A stretch of 64,000 bases of DNA from Tomocerus qinae. Lineage: Eukaryota; Arthropoda; Collembola; Entomobryomorpha; Tomoceridae. Under the pieces are notes generated by a model. The model had not been told where the DNA came from and did no database searches. It worked only from the letters and a program-made list of their open reading frames with translations. Made by a program: the position numbers and the translations under genes. Position 1 is the stretch's first letter. Each line of letters starts with the position of its first letter. This document shows positions 35,045 to 45,422 of this stretch, in pieces. The stretch lies in the NCBI GenBank assembly GCA_020055645.1, contig CM034546.1:56544001-56608000 (forward strand). The letters are read 5' to 3'.

Positions 35045-37532
35045 ATGCTGTTTGAATTGTTAACTTTCGTACTTCTTTTCGTACTTTTCTACTTTGTGTA
35101 TTCACAGAGAAGGTGTAATGCATTCCCCCCTGGTGAGTTTTTTTAATTTACCCAAATATATATTTGCAAATTGTTAAATGGTTAAAAATATTCGTAATGC
35201 TGTATTATTGGCTACAAAGGTCCATTTAGTTGGCCCATTTTAGGGAATTTTATTCAGGTTGGTTTGGAACCTCATAAAACAGTTATGAAAATGAGGAAAA
35301 AGTACGGGAACATTATCGGTCTTCATTTGGGTCCTAAAAGGTATACTTAATCGCTTAGCTATTATAGCAATAATTATATGTGTATTGTATACAATAATAT
35401 TTTCTAATAACGGCTATGTTTTCAATTCAGGGCGGTGTTTATTAATGAATACGGAGTTGCTAAAGAGGCGTTTAATGTGTCTGCGTTATGTGGCCGACCT
35501 AAGTTTATCCATTTACTACCACAAGAAAGTGGGATATTCAGAGGTTATTAAATTTTAAATGTTAAAAACGTAAAATTCATTTAAGCTAATTCGTATACGC
35601 AACGATAAGTGGATGTAATCTATTCGGTTGCTTAAGAAACGATGTTATGCCCATGTGCCATACAAACTATTTAGTTTTATTTCAGTGGTAAAGTAGCTTT
35701 ACAGCTCATTTCTAAATATAGGAAACTCGGAAATTCGGAGAGGTTAGCTGACATGAACAACGGACAATAAAAAGATACTGATTACTGAAATACTGAGTAT
35801 AATACTACAGCCCTGTTTTCTTTTTTGTGCAAATTTTCAGGTTGTCATAGATTTCGCCAATTTCTGCACACATACCTTTCAAAATTTAATACATTTATTT
35901 TATATGCCAATTTTCAAGTTTCGTTAATTTATAAATGAACTATAAGTATTAGTAAGCTCGCCTCCGATTTTCCTGTTGGCACAAAACCTATCCTTCTACC
36001 AAATATTTAGAAATTGGAAAAATTTTATGTAAAAAAATATGATTTCTGTTTAGGAATTGTTTCAACATCTGGGAAAGCGTGGGTAGAACAGCGTCGGTTT
36101 GCGTTTTCGTATATTCAATCTGGTCTTCGGAATGGAGTACCTATTGAAAACTTAATCCTAAATGAAGCAAATGAATTGATTGACTTTTTAAACGAAAACT
36201 GCGGGCGATCAATCTCTACTGAGAATGTTTTCAATATTCCAGTAATAAATACTTTATGGAATGTCGTAGCTGGAGAAAGATACTCAGTGATGGATGCAAA
36301 ATTTTTAAAAGTTATAGAAAACTTTAAGGGGTAATATTTTAAACGTACTATATATTAGTTCAGCCTTTCAACTTTCTTTTCTATAAGCCTTTGAGATTTG
36401 ACGCTTTATAAAGTGGAGCACAGCACAAGACAATAATATTAATGTACAATACATAAGATGTTATCACATAACATTACTTGAATCAATGTATGACACATTT
36501 TTATCTAAGGATTATGTCCGCAGCCGCCGCTCAAGGGATATTTGTTTACTTTCCCAAATGGTCCACAAGATTTCCGAGGTTGTCTGGCTATAGCTATGTC
36601 ATGTCTTACGTCAATCCTATCTTAGAATTTATCCAAGAAGTAATTAATCGTCACAAAGAAACTTATGAAGAAGGGATTCAAAGAGATTTTGTTGATAGTT
36701 ATTTGCAAAAAATAAAAAGTACAACAGTCATCAATTCGTCCTTTTTTGGAGATACAGGAGGTATTTAAAACACATTTTAGCATTTAAATCTCGTTTCATT
36801 CTGAATTTACTTTTACTAAAATAATTCCTGCACTTTTACAACTTAAATGTAATACAAATACGTGCAGAAAATTTCAAAATTATCCAATTTTTAGCGGAAA
36901 GTATGAAGCATTGCCTTTTTGACATTCTGTTGGGCGGAACGGATACAGTAGCTTCCACTTTGAGATGGCTTGTGTATTTAATGGCATTCTATCCTGGAAT
37001 ACAAGAAAAGCTAAATAGCATTATCGTGAGACAAATCAAACCAGGAAAGTTACCGACTTTAAACGATCGACAAATGTGATAAACTAATTTTTTGCCTTAC
37101 CTTCCACAATAAATATAATATTTGACCTAGAAAGCACTATAATATAAAAATTTAAACGTCAGGGTTCGGAACATGCCACAAAAATATAAATATGTCATTT
37201 CACCTAACAAAACCTGGTAAATACCGTCATAGTGATAAACTGGCATATTGGCATAAACCCGAATTGAGAAATATTGCCCAGTATAAGCCATGGTTATAAC
37301 TGCTTCCGAACCCTAGTCTCATGTATGAAATTAATGATAATTTTTTAAATTCAGGTTGCCTTTTGTAAACGCAGTGATAGCTGAAGTTCTCAGATTTTCA
37401 TCTATAGTCCCCGTCGGAGTTCTTCACGAAGCTACAGAAGATGTCAAATTTTATGGGTACCTAATTCCTAAAGGAACCATGGTGATTGCAAATCAGTACG
37501 GAATAGCTCACGACCCGGATGTTTGGGGAGAT

Positions 37533-38164
37533 TGCGGTGGAATAGCGGGTAGCTCGTCCTGAGTGATCCCGATCTCCCCGTTATGCTGGTTAGTACTAAT
37601 TACTAACCTGTTAATCCCACTTTTGCCGGTGGGGTATTTTGTGGTGTAGAGAGAGAGCTGTGCTGGAGATGGAGTTGGCCAAATCCCGTGTGTCCGAGTG
37701 ACTTCCGGATGTCAACTCCGTCCCAGAATGTGACTGGGATATCCGCTCAGAATGTGACTGAGCCTCCTAAGTCCTCGAATCGGTTTGTATGCGATTATAT
37801 AATCGCGAGAGCCGTAAGTGTGACTCGTAGTGTGACTGTGCTTGATTGAGTGTGTGAATGGAACTCGGAGTGAATCGGTTTATACTTAAACCGATTCCGG
37901 GTAGTGTGTATGTGAGAATAAATGAGAGAGTGGAAAAGACAACGAGTGTATGTTGCACAGTATATTTATTTTTCTCCTCTCGGTCCGGTAGTCAGCACAC
38001 AATTGATTACAATTATTGAATTGTCCTGGCTATTGGATTGGGAGGCGAGCGGAGCAGGAATCGGATACATGGCAAATCCAACATGGATCCATGCATAAGA
38101 TGCATTGCTCTGAGTGGTTGCCTGTGTGTGTCATGTGTACACAGACAACCGCTAACCGCTTTCA
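37533..38164 (-). repeat. LTR (3' LTR of the element)
   Basis: 632 bp, starts TGCGGTGG and ends CGCTTTCA on the plus strand. It is the downstream LTR of the minus-strand element. It matches 46812-47443 with two differences seen. Confidence 0.95.
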
Positions 38165-38195
38165 CCATCTCACCCAAAAAATCCCCCCGTAGGTG
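38165..38195 (-). promoter_or_regulatory. Polypurine tract
   Basis: On the element strand the bases directly before the 3' LTR read GGGGGGATTTTTTGGGTGAG and then ATGG. This purine-rich run at the LTR edge is the expected plus-strand primer region. Confidence 0.7.
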
Positions 38196-38296
38196 GAAGG
38201 TGTCGCTTGGGTAGTGGGAAAATAGCTGAGGGTATTTTTTTTTACAAGAAAATAAGTGAATAAACCCTTAACCCAAAAGAACAAAAAAAATGAAAA

Positions 38297-40045
38297 TTAA
38301 TCATAAAACCGACGACCTTTACGCTCCTTATGAGCCTTGACACGGAGAAGGGACCTAGCTGGCGCGTTTACCCCTCTGCATTTTTTGAATTGAGGAGGTT
38401 GAAGCCCTTTAGCAATAGCATTAAGCTTTTTAGTTCTTTGATTAATCCTAAGGTTAGCTCTTTTCCTAGCTCTAACAATACGTTTACAATCAGTACAAGT
38501 TAAGTCAATAATGTTTGTATTGTATACATAGCAAGGAGGATGGTTCTGTTCAACTTGAGGATTTGATGATGATGATGCAGCTGCTGAAGGAATTTCTTGC
38601 CACGATCTCGAGTTCCTATCGAGAGAGTTCGCAATGCGTGGCGGCGTTTTGCTTGTAGATGGCTCGTCCATGAGAGTAGTTTGTTCTTCTGTCGTTGCTT
38701 CCTCTTCCCACGATCCTAGGTCGACACTAGGAATGTTCAACATGCGTGGGTTTGGAGGAGGATGAGAATCCCATGCATCGGAGGAGTTGGCATCGAGGTA
38801 ATCGAAATTGGTGACGTATTCGATGGAGTCCGCAATTTGGTCGCTCTTCCATTCATCAAGAATTATACCTTGATTGTCGTCCCGGTGAAGCTCCGACAAT
38901 AAGGCCATGACATCAAATGTAGGCCAAGATCGTACTAGCAGAAGTTCTGGTACAAGGTCTTCGATAACTTTTGGTTTAGTTGCCATAAGAATAGCAATCT
39001 TGGAATCTGACAATACTTTTGCGGTTGGCATGTCTCTTTTTCTCGCGATGGAGTTGATAAAGGTTAGTAAGGAGGTAAAGAGTGTAATTTGGTGAGAAAA
39101 GATCTTATCGTGATATTTACTATTAGACATGGTAAGAGAGTGAATAGCAGCGTTTAGACGGCTAAGAAAATGAATTTTTGGCTTTTTATAGACAGACAGA
39201 GTTGCTTCGATAGATTTTATAAATTTAAAGTCGCTAATATCAAGATTCTTAGATCTAACTTCCTTGTTCATGTAATTAAAAGTAGAAAGGAGAATTTTGG
39301 AATCTAACTTTGCATACTTTATCATGTGATTTGGAAGCGGCCTAAATCGCCAGTCAAATACCTGCCCGGCTTTGTCCAGGGTGATATTCCCGAAGCGTAC
39401 ACAAGTGTCTTTCAAACTTATCTTATGCAAACTAGGACCTTCCAAAAAATCATAATACTCTTGTGTGTCTATTACTGCTACGGAGAAAATGCTGAAATCT
39501 CTCTGAAGTGACCATATGTCGTTTTTAGCATCATGGAAAATCTTAGTGATTTTTTCTGACTGAAAAATTGGGGATAGAAGAGAATGAATTTCGGCATGTA
39601 ACTCTAAAGCGTCAATGACAAAGTCATGAGTGGGAGTTGATATTTGGACTATACACGTCATATCTAGATGACTGTCGTCCGAGTTACCTTCCCTATCTAC
39701 AGAAATCAACTCTTCCTCCGAAATAATGCGTACTGCCCTCTCTAAGTCTACCACAGTGTTAATAAGCATAAAGATTTTGTTAGTAGCAATAGAGAAAGGT
39801 TTGAAGATGGAGGAAGGAGGTTGCCAAGAAAAAATTTGGTCTTCCATAGGATTTACTGAGAAAGGAGGACGTTTATTTACAAGTTGCCTTGCGGCTAAAA
39901 GAGTAGGATCAAGGTCTTGGGGACGGATATGTACACGAGGACCTTGTCTTTTGGATTTGTGGAAAGCTAAAGCTTTTTCCTGCTTACGTGTCCACATTTT
40001 GGCAACAACTATAATACAAAAATTCCAAAAGATACGAAGAATCAA
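38297..40045 (-). CDS. EXOSC10/Rrp6-like DEDD-Y 3'-5' exoribonuclease carried by the LTR element
   Basis: Predicted 3'-5' RNA exonuclease. 582 codons from the first ATG; the likelier start is the second (M17, 39997, context AAAATGT), just after an acceptor-like site. The exonuclease fold spans about residues 90-265. Motif I is VDREG (D117, E119), motif II FHDAKNDIWSLQRDF (D176), motif III MIKYAKLDSKILL (Y244, D248). These are the five DEDD-Y residues, together with DWRFRPLP, typical of Rrp6/EXOSC10. An HRDC-like helical region follows (about 310-380, FINSIARKRDMP). The last 180 residues are Ser/Pro-rich, then strongly basic with a CTDC pair. The PMC2NT domain of cellular EXOSC10 is missing. 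It lies 66 bases after pol and before the polypurine tract, so it belongs to the element. Biological role unknown. Confidence 0.88.
   Translation of the reverse strand: MILRIFWNFCIIVVAKMWTRKQEKALAFHKSKRQGPRVHIRPQDLDPTLLAARQLVNKRPPFSVNPMEDQIFSWQPPSSIFKPFSIATNKIFMLINTVVDLERAVRIISEEELISVDREGNSDDSHLDMTCIVQISTPTHDFVIDALELHAEIHSLLSPIFQSEKITKIFHDAKNDIWSLQRDFSIFSVAVIDTQEYYDFLEGPSLHKISLKDTCVRFGNITLDKAGQVFDWRFRPLPNHMIKYAKLDSKILLSTFNYMNKEVRSKNLDISDFKFIKSIEATLSVYKKPKIHFLSRLNAAIHSLTMSNSKYHDKIFSHQITLFTSLLTFINSIARKRDMPTAKVLSDSKIAILMATKPKVIEDLVPELLLVRSWPTFDVMALLSELHRDDNQGIILDEWKSDQIADSIEYVTNFDYLDANSSDAWDSHPPPNPRMLNIPSVDLGSWEEEATTEEQTTLMDEPSTSKTPPRIANSLDRNSRSWQEIPSAAASSSSNPQVEQNHPPCYVYNTNIIDLTCTDCKRIVRARKRANLRINQRTKKLNAIAKGLQPPQFKKCRGVNAPARSLLRVKAHKERKGRRFYD
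40008..40030 (-). promoter_or_regulatory. Splice-acceptor-like site before the exonuclease ORF
   Basis: On the element strand, TTTTGGAATTTTTGTATTATAG ends at 40009, followed by TTGTTGCCAAAATGTGG. A pyrimidine-rich run, AG and then an ATG 12 bases later would let a spliced transcript express the third ORF, as env is expressed in retroviruses and errantiviruses. The donor was not identified. Confidence 0.45.
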
Positions 40046-40110
40046 ATTAAATGCTAAAATTAAAGTGTAAATTGATTATTTTACAAGTCGAAGTTGTCTG
40101 TACATGAAAA

Positions 40111-43100
40111 TTATGGTTTTGTGTTAGATTTTTTAGGTCTGACACCTCCCAAAACACGGTAGTCAACCCTGGAGCGAGCTCTGAGTTGACGACTGATTGG
40201 GATTTCTGGTTTTTTCCCTAACTGACTTTCAGCAAGAGAAATTGGTAACTTAATAGAGTGTTTAACCCTTTCGACATATGGCTTTAAATCTGCCACATGT
40301 CTCTTAACATTAATTTTACTATCTTTAGGTATATCTAGAGTGTACGTAAGTGGAGAAATAACTTTATTAATTTTATAAGGACCAATCCACTTAGGTAGAA
40401 GTTTTGCTGTAACATTTTTATCAGCGTCTGAGACCTGATTATTCCTAACTAAAATCTTATCATTAATTTTAAACTGTACATCTCTATGAAATTGATCATA
40501 GCGATTTTTAGTAACAATATGTGCATTAATTATATTATTCCTAACCCAATTAACGACTTCTAGTAATGAATTTGGCACATCAGAAAGTGCAGAAATTATT
40601 TCTTCGTCGGTTAGATTGGAATTTTGGACTTGCAAAGTTCTATCAATAGGTAATTGGAGTTCTCGTCCCAGATTTAACAAAGAAGGAGTAACTTGAGTGG
40701 TTCTATTAACCATGGTACGTAAGGCTAATGCAAATTTTTGGATGTGTTCGTCCCAATTCCCATGTTTGTCGCCTACGTAGCATGAAATAATGCGTTTTAA
40801 ATCTTTGTTAGTCCGTTCCGCCAAATTTGGCTGTGGGTGATAAGCACTTGTACAATGATGCTTCACACCCCATTCTTTACATAACTTTTTGATGGTTTTA
40901 TTTACAAAGTGTGACCCATTATCAGTAATCATAACTGCAGGGCTACCAAATCTACAAAATACGTCGTCTTCCAGAAAATCTCTGACACGTTTAGCTGTTG
41001 CTGAAGGCATAGGTTTTAGCTCAACCCAGCGACTTAACTCGTCAATAACAACTAACAGAAACTTATTTCTACGACCGCCACAACTAACAGGAAGTGGCCC
41101 AATGAAATCTATAAATATTTTTTCAAAAATGTACTTGGCTGGTTCCACAGTTCCAAGTAAACCCTGAGGCTTTAAAGTTTCATACTTATACCTCTGACAT
41201 ATATCACAAGATTTGACATAGTCAGTAATTTCCTTATTCATGTTGTTCCAGAAGAATCTAGCTTTAATTCTGTTTTTTGTCTTTTCTGAAGAAAAGTGAC
41301 CACCCTCAGGTGCGTCATGGAACATTTCTAACAATTCTTTTCTTAAAATACCGTCTGGTATGTATGGTACAACATTTTCCTGACACTTTGGCTGCAGTCC
41401 AATTTGATAGTGTGGTTGTTGCCCTGTGCGCAAAATATCCTGACTTGTTCGTTGAGAAGCAGAGTTCGAGGATGTATTATTACCGGATTTATTTTTATTA
41501 GAAATACTACGCCCAGTCAAGGGTTTAACACGTCTGTGTAGCAATCTGTTTTTTATGAAATAATCATTTTTGAGTTTCTCCAGTGCACGGGATGAAACTG
41601 TTTCATTTGAATTTAGCAATTTGATAATGTAATTGACTTCGTTGTCGTTTTGCTGAGCAATCAAAAGTCTATCAAAGAAGGTAGGCGTATAAGTAAGAAA
41701 ACTGGTTGGAGTGTACATAATATCCCTATTTCCGACAAGGTGATCAGGCTCATCTTCGCAAGGTGATACAGGCGCTCGTGATAAAGCGTCAGCTACTACA
41801 TTTTCCGTTCCTTTCACATGCTTCAACTCGCAACCCCATTCTTCTATTTCCTGTGCCCATCTCGTTAATTTTTTACTATTATTTTTAGTAGAATTTAAAT
41901 ACGTAAGTGCTTTACTATCCGTTAAAACTGTGAATTTTTCTCCCCAGAGATATGCACTAAATTTATTTATGGCCCAAATAATAGCCAAAAGTTCTCTGTT
42001 GCATGCCGAAAGATTCCTTTCAGTACTGGAAAGTACTTTACTAGCATAATAGATAACTCTTTCAAAATTTTGAACAACTTGAACTAGAACGCCAGCAATG
42101 CCAATGTCTGATGCGTCTGTTCTAACAATAATAGGCAGATTGTAATCTAATCCGTGTAACATAACATCTTCACACATAGCCTCTTTCATAATGTTAAATG
42201 CTTTTTCTTGTGCTTCAGCCCAGATAAATGGAACACCCTTCTTTAACAATTTGTACATTGGTTCGAATTTATCTGCGAATTTCTCAATAAAAGATGAGTA
42301 CCAAACGCACATTCCATGAAAACGAAGAATATCTTTCTTATTAGCTGGACGTGGAAAATCTACAATTGCGCGTACTTTCTCAGGTTCCTTCTTTAATCCA
42401 TCCTGTGATATGATATGTCCGAGAAAAGACAATTCGCGCTTACAAAAATTGGACTTTTCCTTATTAATAGTCAAACCAGCTAGTTTTAATTTTTCAAATA
42501 TAGACTCTAAGTGAGCAAAATGTTCTACTAATGATTTGCTGTAAATAATAATATCGTCCATGAAGACAAAACAATAATTATTAATACAATCAGCTAGAAC
42601 TCTATTCATTAAAGTTACAAACGTTGCCGGGGCATTACGTAACCCAAAAGGCATCACTAAAAATTCCCAAAGCTGTCCACACGCATGAAAGGCAGTCTTT
42701 GGAATGCTGTCTCTATGAAGTCTTATTTGCCAAAAACCAGATTGCAAATCTATAACACTGTACCAACCCCCTGTTGGTAACAGACGTAAAATATGATTTG
42801 CATTGTGCATTGGATTTGCATTTTTAGTAGTTTCAGCGTTTATGCCTTTGTAATTGATTGTCATGCGCCATTTATTAGGATCTTTCTTTCTACGCAAAAC
42901 AATATTAGTAGCATAAGGTGATCTACTAGGACGAATTAATTTCATACGTAATAACTCGTCTATCTGTTTCTTAATTTCAGCAGCTACTGATGGAGTAACT
43001 GGCCATGGTTTAGAATATACAACTTTATCACAACCTTCAATTTTGTGATAAGCCCAACTAGTTATACCAAATTCACCATTAGGTCTAACTACTGTTGGAT

Positions 43101-43608
43101 ATTTTGCAAATAATATATTTAACTTAGTTTCTACAGAATGATCATCAAACTCAGTAATAGGTCTATCCAAGACCGAAAAATTTACAGTATTATCTGGTTT
43201 GAGAGGATAGATGATTTGTGGAGAATCATCAAAACAAAAAGTATTTCTTTTCTGATTAGGAATAATTCCAAGAGATTTAATCAAATCATTTCCAATAAAA
43301 CAAGGAAATGCTAACTTATTTGCTATCTTAAACTTATGTATAACCCGTTTGAATCCCATTTGAAATTCGATTTCTACAGTTCCAAGTGTTTGCATTTGTT
43401 CATTATTTGCAACAGTGCAATTTTCTAAATTATAGTCAATTTGTTTTCCAAGTAATTTAGCCCATGGCTTTTCAATTATACTTCTTGAACAACCAGAATC
43501 GATTAAGGCTGTGAACTTTTTAGTTTTAGAAAGTATAGTAATTAGAGGTAAATTACTTTCATGAAGATCTGTGTCTAATACTGGGAGTAGGAAGGATCTT
43601 GTTGATTC
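40111..43608 (-). CDS. pol: LTR retrotransposon pol: protease, reverse transcriptase, RNase H, integrase
   Basis: Ty3/gypsy-order polyprotein, entirely open. It has no ATG at its start: the frame is -1 relative to gag and overlaps its end, next to a run of six G (43608-43613). The first in-frame ATG is at 43395, after the protease core. Domains in order: aspartic protease with LIDSGCSRSII; RT with the VIDLQSGFWQI and FVFMDDIIIYSK boxes (FMDD in place of YxDD); RNase H (IIVRTDASDIGIAGVL, YASKVLS); integrase with a HHCC zinc region (HDAPEGGH...CDICQRYK) and DDE residues in FIDFIGPLP, MITDNGSHF and NLAERTNKDL. A C-terminal LPKWIGPYKI block follows. All key residues are visible, so this looks like a working enzyme set. 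Confidence 0.95.
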   Translation of the reverse strand, partial: ESTRSFLLPVLDTDLHESNLPLITILSKTKKFTALIDSGCSRSIIEKPWAKLLGKQIDYNLENCTVANNEQMQTLGTVEIEFQMGFKRVIHKFKIANKLAFPCFIGNDLIKSLGIIPNQKRNTFCFDDSPQIIYPLKPDNTVNFSVLDRPITEFDDHSVETKLNILFAKYPTVVRPNGEFGITSWAYHKIEGCDKVVYSKPWPVTPSVAAEIKKQIDELLRMKLIRPSRSPYATNIVLRRKKDPNKWRMTINYKGINAETTKNANPMHNANHILRLLPTGGWYSVIDLQSGFWQIRLHRDSIPKTAFHACGQLWEFLVMPFGLRNAPATFVTLMNRVLADCINNYCFVFMDDIIIYSKSLVEHFAHLESIFEKLKLAGLTINKEKSNFCKRELSFLGHIISQDGLKKEPEKVRAIVDFPRPANKKDILRFHGMCVWYSSFIEKFADKFEPMYKLLKKGVPFIWAEAQEKAFNIMKEAMCEDVMLHGLDYNLPIIVRTDASDIGIAGVLVQVVQNFERVIYYASKVLSSTERNLSACNRELLAIIWAINKFSAYLWGEKFTVLTDSKALTYLNSTKNNSKKLTRWAQEIEEWGCELKHVKGTENVVADALSRAPVSPCEDEPDHLVGNRDIMYTPTSFLTYTPTFFDRLLIAQQNDNEVNYIIKLLNSNETVSSRALEKLKNDYFIKNRLLHRRVKPLTGRSISNKNKSGNNTSSNSASQRTSQDILRTGQQPHYQIGLQPKCQENVVPYIPDGILRKELLEMFHDAPEGGHFSSEKTKNRIKARFFWNNMNKEITDYVKSCDICQRYKYETLKPQGLLGTVEPAKYIFEKIFIDFIGPLPVSCGGRRNKFLLVVIDELSRWVELKPMPSATAKRVRDFLEDDVFCRFGSPAVMITDNGSHFVNKTIKKLCKEWGVKHHCTSAYHPQPNLAERTNKDLKRIISCYVGDKHGNWDEHIQKFALALRTMVNRTTQVTPSLLNLGRELQLPIDRTLQVQNSNLTDEEIISALSDVPNSLLEVVNWVRNNIINAHIVTKNRYDQFHRDVQFKINDKILVRNNQVSDADKNVTAKLLPKWIGPYKINKVISPLTYTLDIPKDSKINVKRHVADLKPYVERVKHSIKLPISLAESQLGKKPEIPISRQLRARSRVDYRVLGGVRPKKSNTKP

Positions 43609-45104
43609 CCCCCACTCCCTGCGAAGTTTAAATTATTATTATTATCAGCAGCCTGTGATCGCTCCGGAAAACCTGGAGGTGGCCTTTGGGGCTGATTTTG
43701 TTGAGGAGACTCTTCTTCAACATAAGGTTCTTCAACCTGTTCTTCTGACTGAAGAGCCATAGCAATAGGATGACGACACTCCTGTGTGCTATGCCCATAC
43801 TTCCTATGAATCTCACAATATAGCTTAGATCTATCAGTTTGGACATAATTGGATTGTGAAGAAGATTGGCCTCGTCCACGATAATTACCACGAGAAGAAT
43901 TTCCTCTGTAATTATTATTTCCTCTAGTTGGCTGACCTCGAGTCGTTGAATTGCCAGGTCTAGAGTTTCCTCTAAAGTTTTGTTGAGAAGTCCCAGTATT
44001 ATCATTACTAGGATTCTGAGACTGTTGAGAAGCGGAATTGGAAATTCTTGAAGTTCCCTGTCCTCGAAAATTATATCTCTGGCCGCGAAATTGGCCACGA
44101 ACATTGAACTGTTGATTTCCTTGAGTTTTAACAGTAAAATTATTCTTTTTGTCAAATTGTCTTCTTTCTCTTTCATTAAGAGGAGGAAGTTTAGAATTAG
44201 TGCCATTCTGTTCATCTCTTTCACGCAGATCGCGTAAAGCTGCACCAGCAGTGGCAATTAATTCTTCTGAGGTATTATAATTACCTCGACACAATAACTT
44301 TATATCATTATATAAAGCGTTTTTAGCTCGATGGACTGAAACAGCCTCAGGTTCGTTTGGAGTAACCTGGCGAGCTAATCGAACCATTTCATAAACAAAT
44401 TGTTCGACTGGTTCATTGTCCCTTTGGCGACGTTCACGTAAAATCTTTGCTCGATTTTCTGTGGTGTCCCAATCATCATATTTCATAGAAAATCTCTGTC
44501 TGAAATCTTCCCAGGTAAGCTGAGGAGTCTTAATATTGTCAAACCAAAGCTTTTGTTCGTATGACAAAATAGTAGGTAGCATATTAATGTACACATTTGG
44601 ACGAAAATTCATTGCTTGATAATAAAGTTCAATGTCATTCAAATATGTTTCAGCTGTATGTTCATGCGGCTTATATTTAGGAATAGGTATATTTGCCTTT
44701 GCATGTGGAACGATAACGTTCGCTTGAGCTGCATTTATTTGCTGGCCAAGAAAATTGTTTATTGCTGCAATTTGTTCAGGGTGCAGTTGTCCCATAGCAG
44801 GAGGTAATATTGCAGGAAGTTCTCTAATTGGATTATTCATATTGAGTGGATTTTCAATATTTTGTTCGAAATTTAAATGAAGTGGTTGCTCCGGAATATG
44901 AACAAGTTGATGTGGAGGAGTTTGTGGATTTAACTGCAATTCGTTTAAATCCAAATCATTAACTACTGAGTCAATGACTTCATCAATGTGATTTATTTGC
45001 TGTGGTTCAGCATTAACATTTGCATCTAACTGAAGTTGCCTTTTTTCTAATCTTATTTGCCTTTCTCTAGCTTGCTGTTCATCACGTTCTTTACGAGATG
45101 ACAT
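43575..45104 (-). CDS. gag: LTR retrotransposon Gag
   Basis: 509 codons. The N-terminal 50 residues are highly charged (MSSRKERDEQQARERQIRLE). The capsid-like middle contains the retrotransposon gag pattern YLNDIELYYQAMN, then WFDNIKTPQLTWEDFRQRF and RRQRDNEPVEQFVYEMVRLA. An Asn/Arg/Gly/Gln-rich RGRG tract (about 340-430) precedes one knuckle, YCEIHRKYGHSTQECRH, in which the second Cys of CCHC is His, a form seen in some Ty3/gypsy Gag proteins. Role: virus-like particle assembly and RNA packaging. It is in the same frame as the two small ORFs upstream, separated from them by stops, and pol follows by a -1 shift. Confidence 0.93.
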   Translation of the reverse strand: MSSRKERDEQQARERQIRLEKRQLQLDANVNAEPQQINHIDEVIDSVVNDLDLNELQLNPQTPPHQLVHIPEQPLHLNFEQNIENPLNMNNPIRELPAILPPAMGQLHPEQIAAINNFLGQQINAAQANVIVPHAKANIPIPKYKPHEHTAETYLNDIELYYQAMNFRPNVYINMLPTILSYEQKLWFDNIKTPQLTWEDFRQRFSMKYDDWDTTENRAKILRERRQRDNEPVEQFVYEMVRLARQVTPNEPEAVSVHRAKNALYNDIKLLCRGNYNTSEELIATAGAALRDLRERDEQNGTNSKLPPLNERERRQFDKKNNFTVKTQGNQQFNVRGQFRGQRYNFRGQGTSRISNSASQQSQNPSNDNTGTSQQNFRGNSRPGNSTTRGQPTRGNNNYRGNSSRGNYRGRGQSSSQSNYVQTDRSKLYCEIHRKYGHSTQECRHPIAMALQSEEQVEEPYVEEESPQQNQPQRPPPGFPERSQAADNNNNLNFAGSGGNQQDPSYSQY

Positions 45105-45122
45105 TAAAGAAGAAAATTTAAA

Positions 45123-45404
45123 TTAGTCGGTATGTCCGCTAATGGAAGTTGCACAGGCAATATCGTCGCAATAGATAAGCTGTGTAGAATAGAATTCAAA
45201 ATTATTTTTAAGACCGTAGTCGTAACAGGCAAATAGAAAAGAAATATGCTGAGTGATTTGTTCCTTATTGTTGTAGAATGTTTCGAAACAATTAGCCATA
45301 AACTGATCAAGTGAGGATATTGGTAATATTGTAGGTTTAACAACTACGATTCCATAAAGAAAGAATATTGGATGTGCTAATGTACTCAAATAAATTCTTT
45401 GCAT
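45123..45404 (-). CDS. Small ORF b ahead of gag, related to ORF a
   Basis: 93 codons from ATG. It starts MQRIYLSTLAHPIFFLYGIV, has LPISSLDQFM in the middle and NFEFYS near the end. It aligns along its length with ORF a (45423-45677): shared MQ, L..L..P.F...G.V.V, LP...LD..M, and FEFYS. Not transmembrane by eye and no recognised domain. It sits 18 bases from ORF a and 18 from gag, all in one frame but separated by stops, so reinitiation or readthrough is conceivable. Function unknown. Confidence 0.65.
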   Translation of the reverse strand: MQRIYLSTLAHPIFFLYGIVVVKPTILPISSLDQFMANCFETFYNNKEQITQHISFLFACYDYGLKNNFEFYSTQLIYCDDIACATSISGHTD

Positions 45405-45422
45405 GATTTAAATTGAAAATGT

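Noticed and set aside
38297-40045. The exonuclease as a host gene beside the element
   Set aside because: It lies wholly between pol and the polypurine tract inside matched LTRs and a single target duplication, is intronless and is in the element's orientation.
43628-44257. A 209-codon frame in the gag region
   Set aside because: An out-of-frame shadow of gag, which has the clear domain content.
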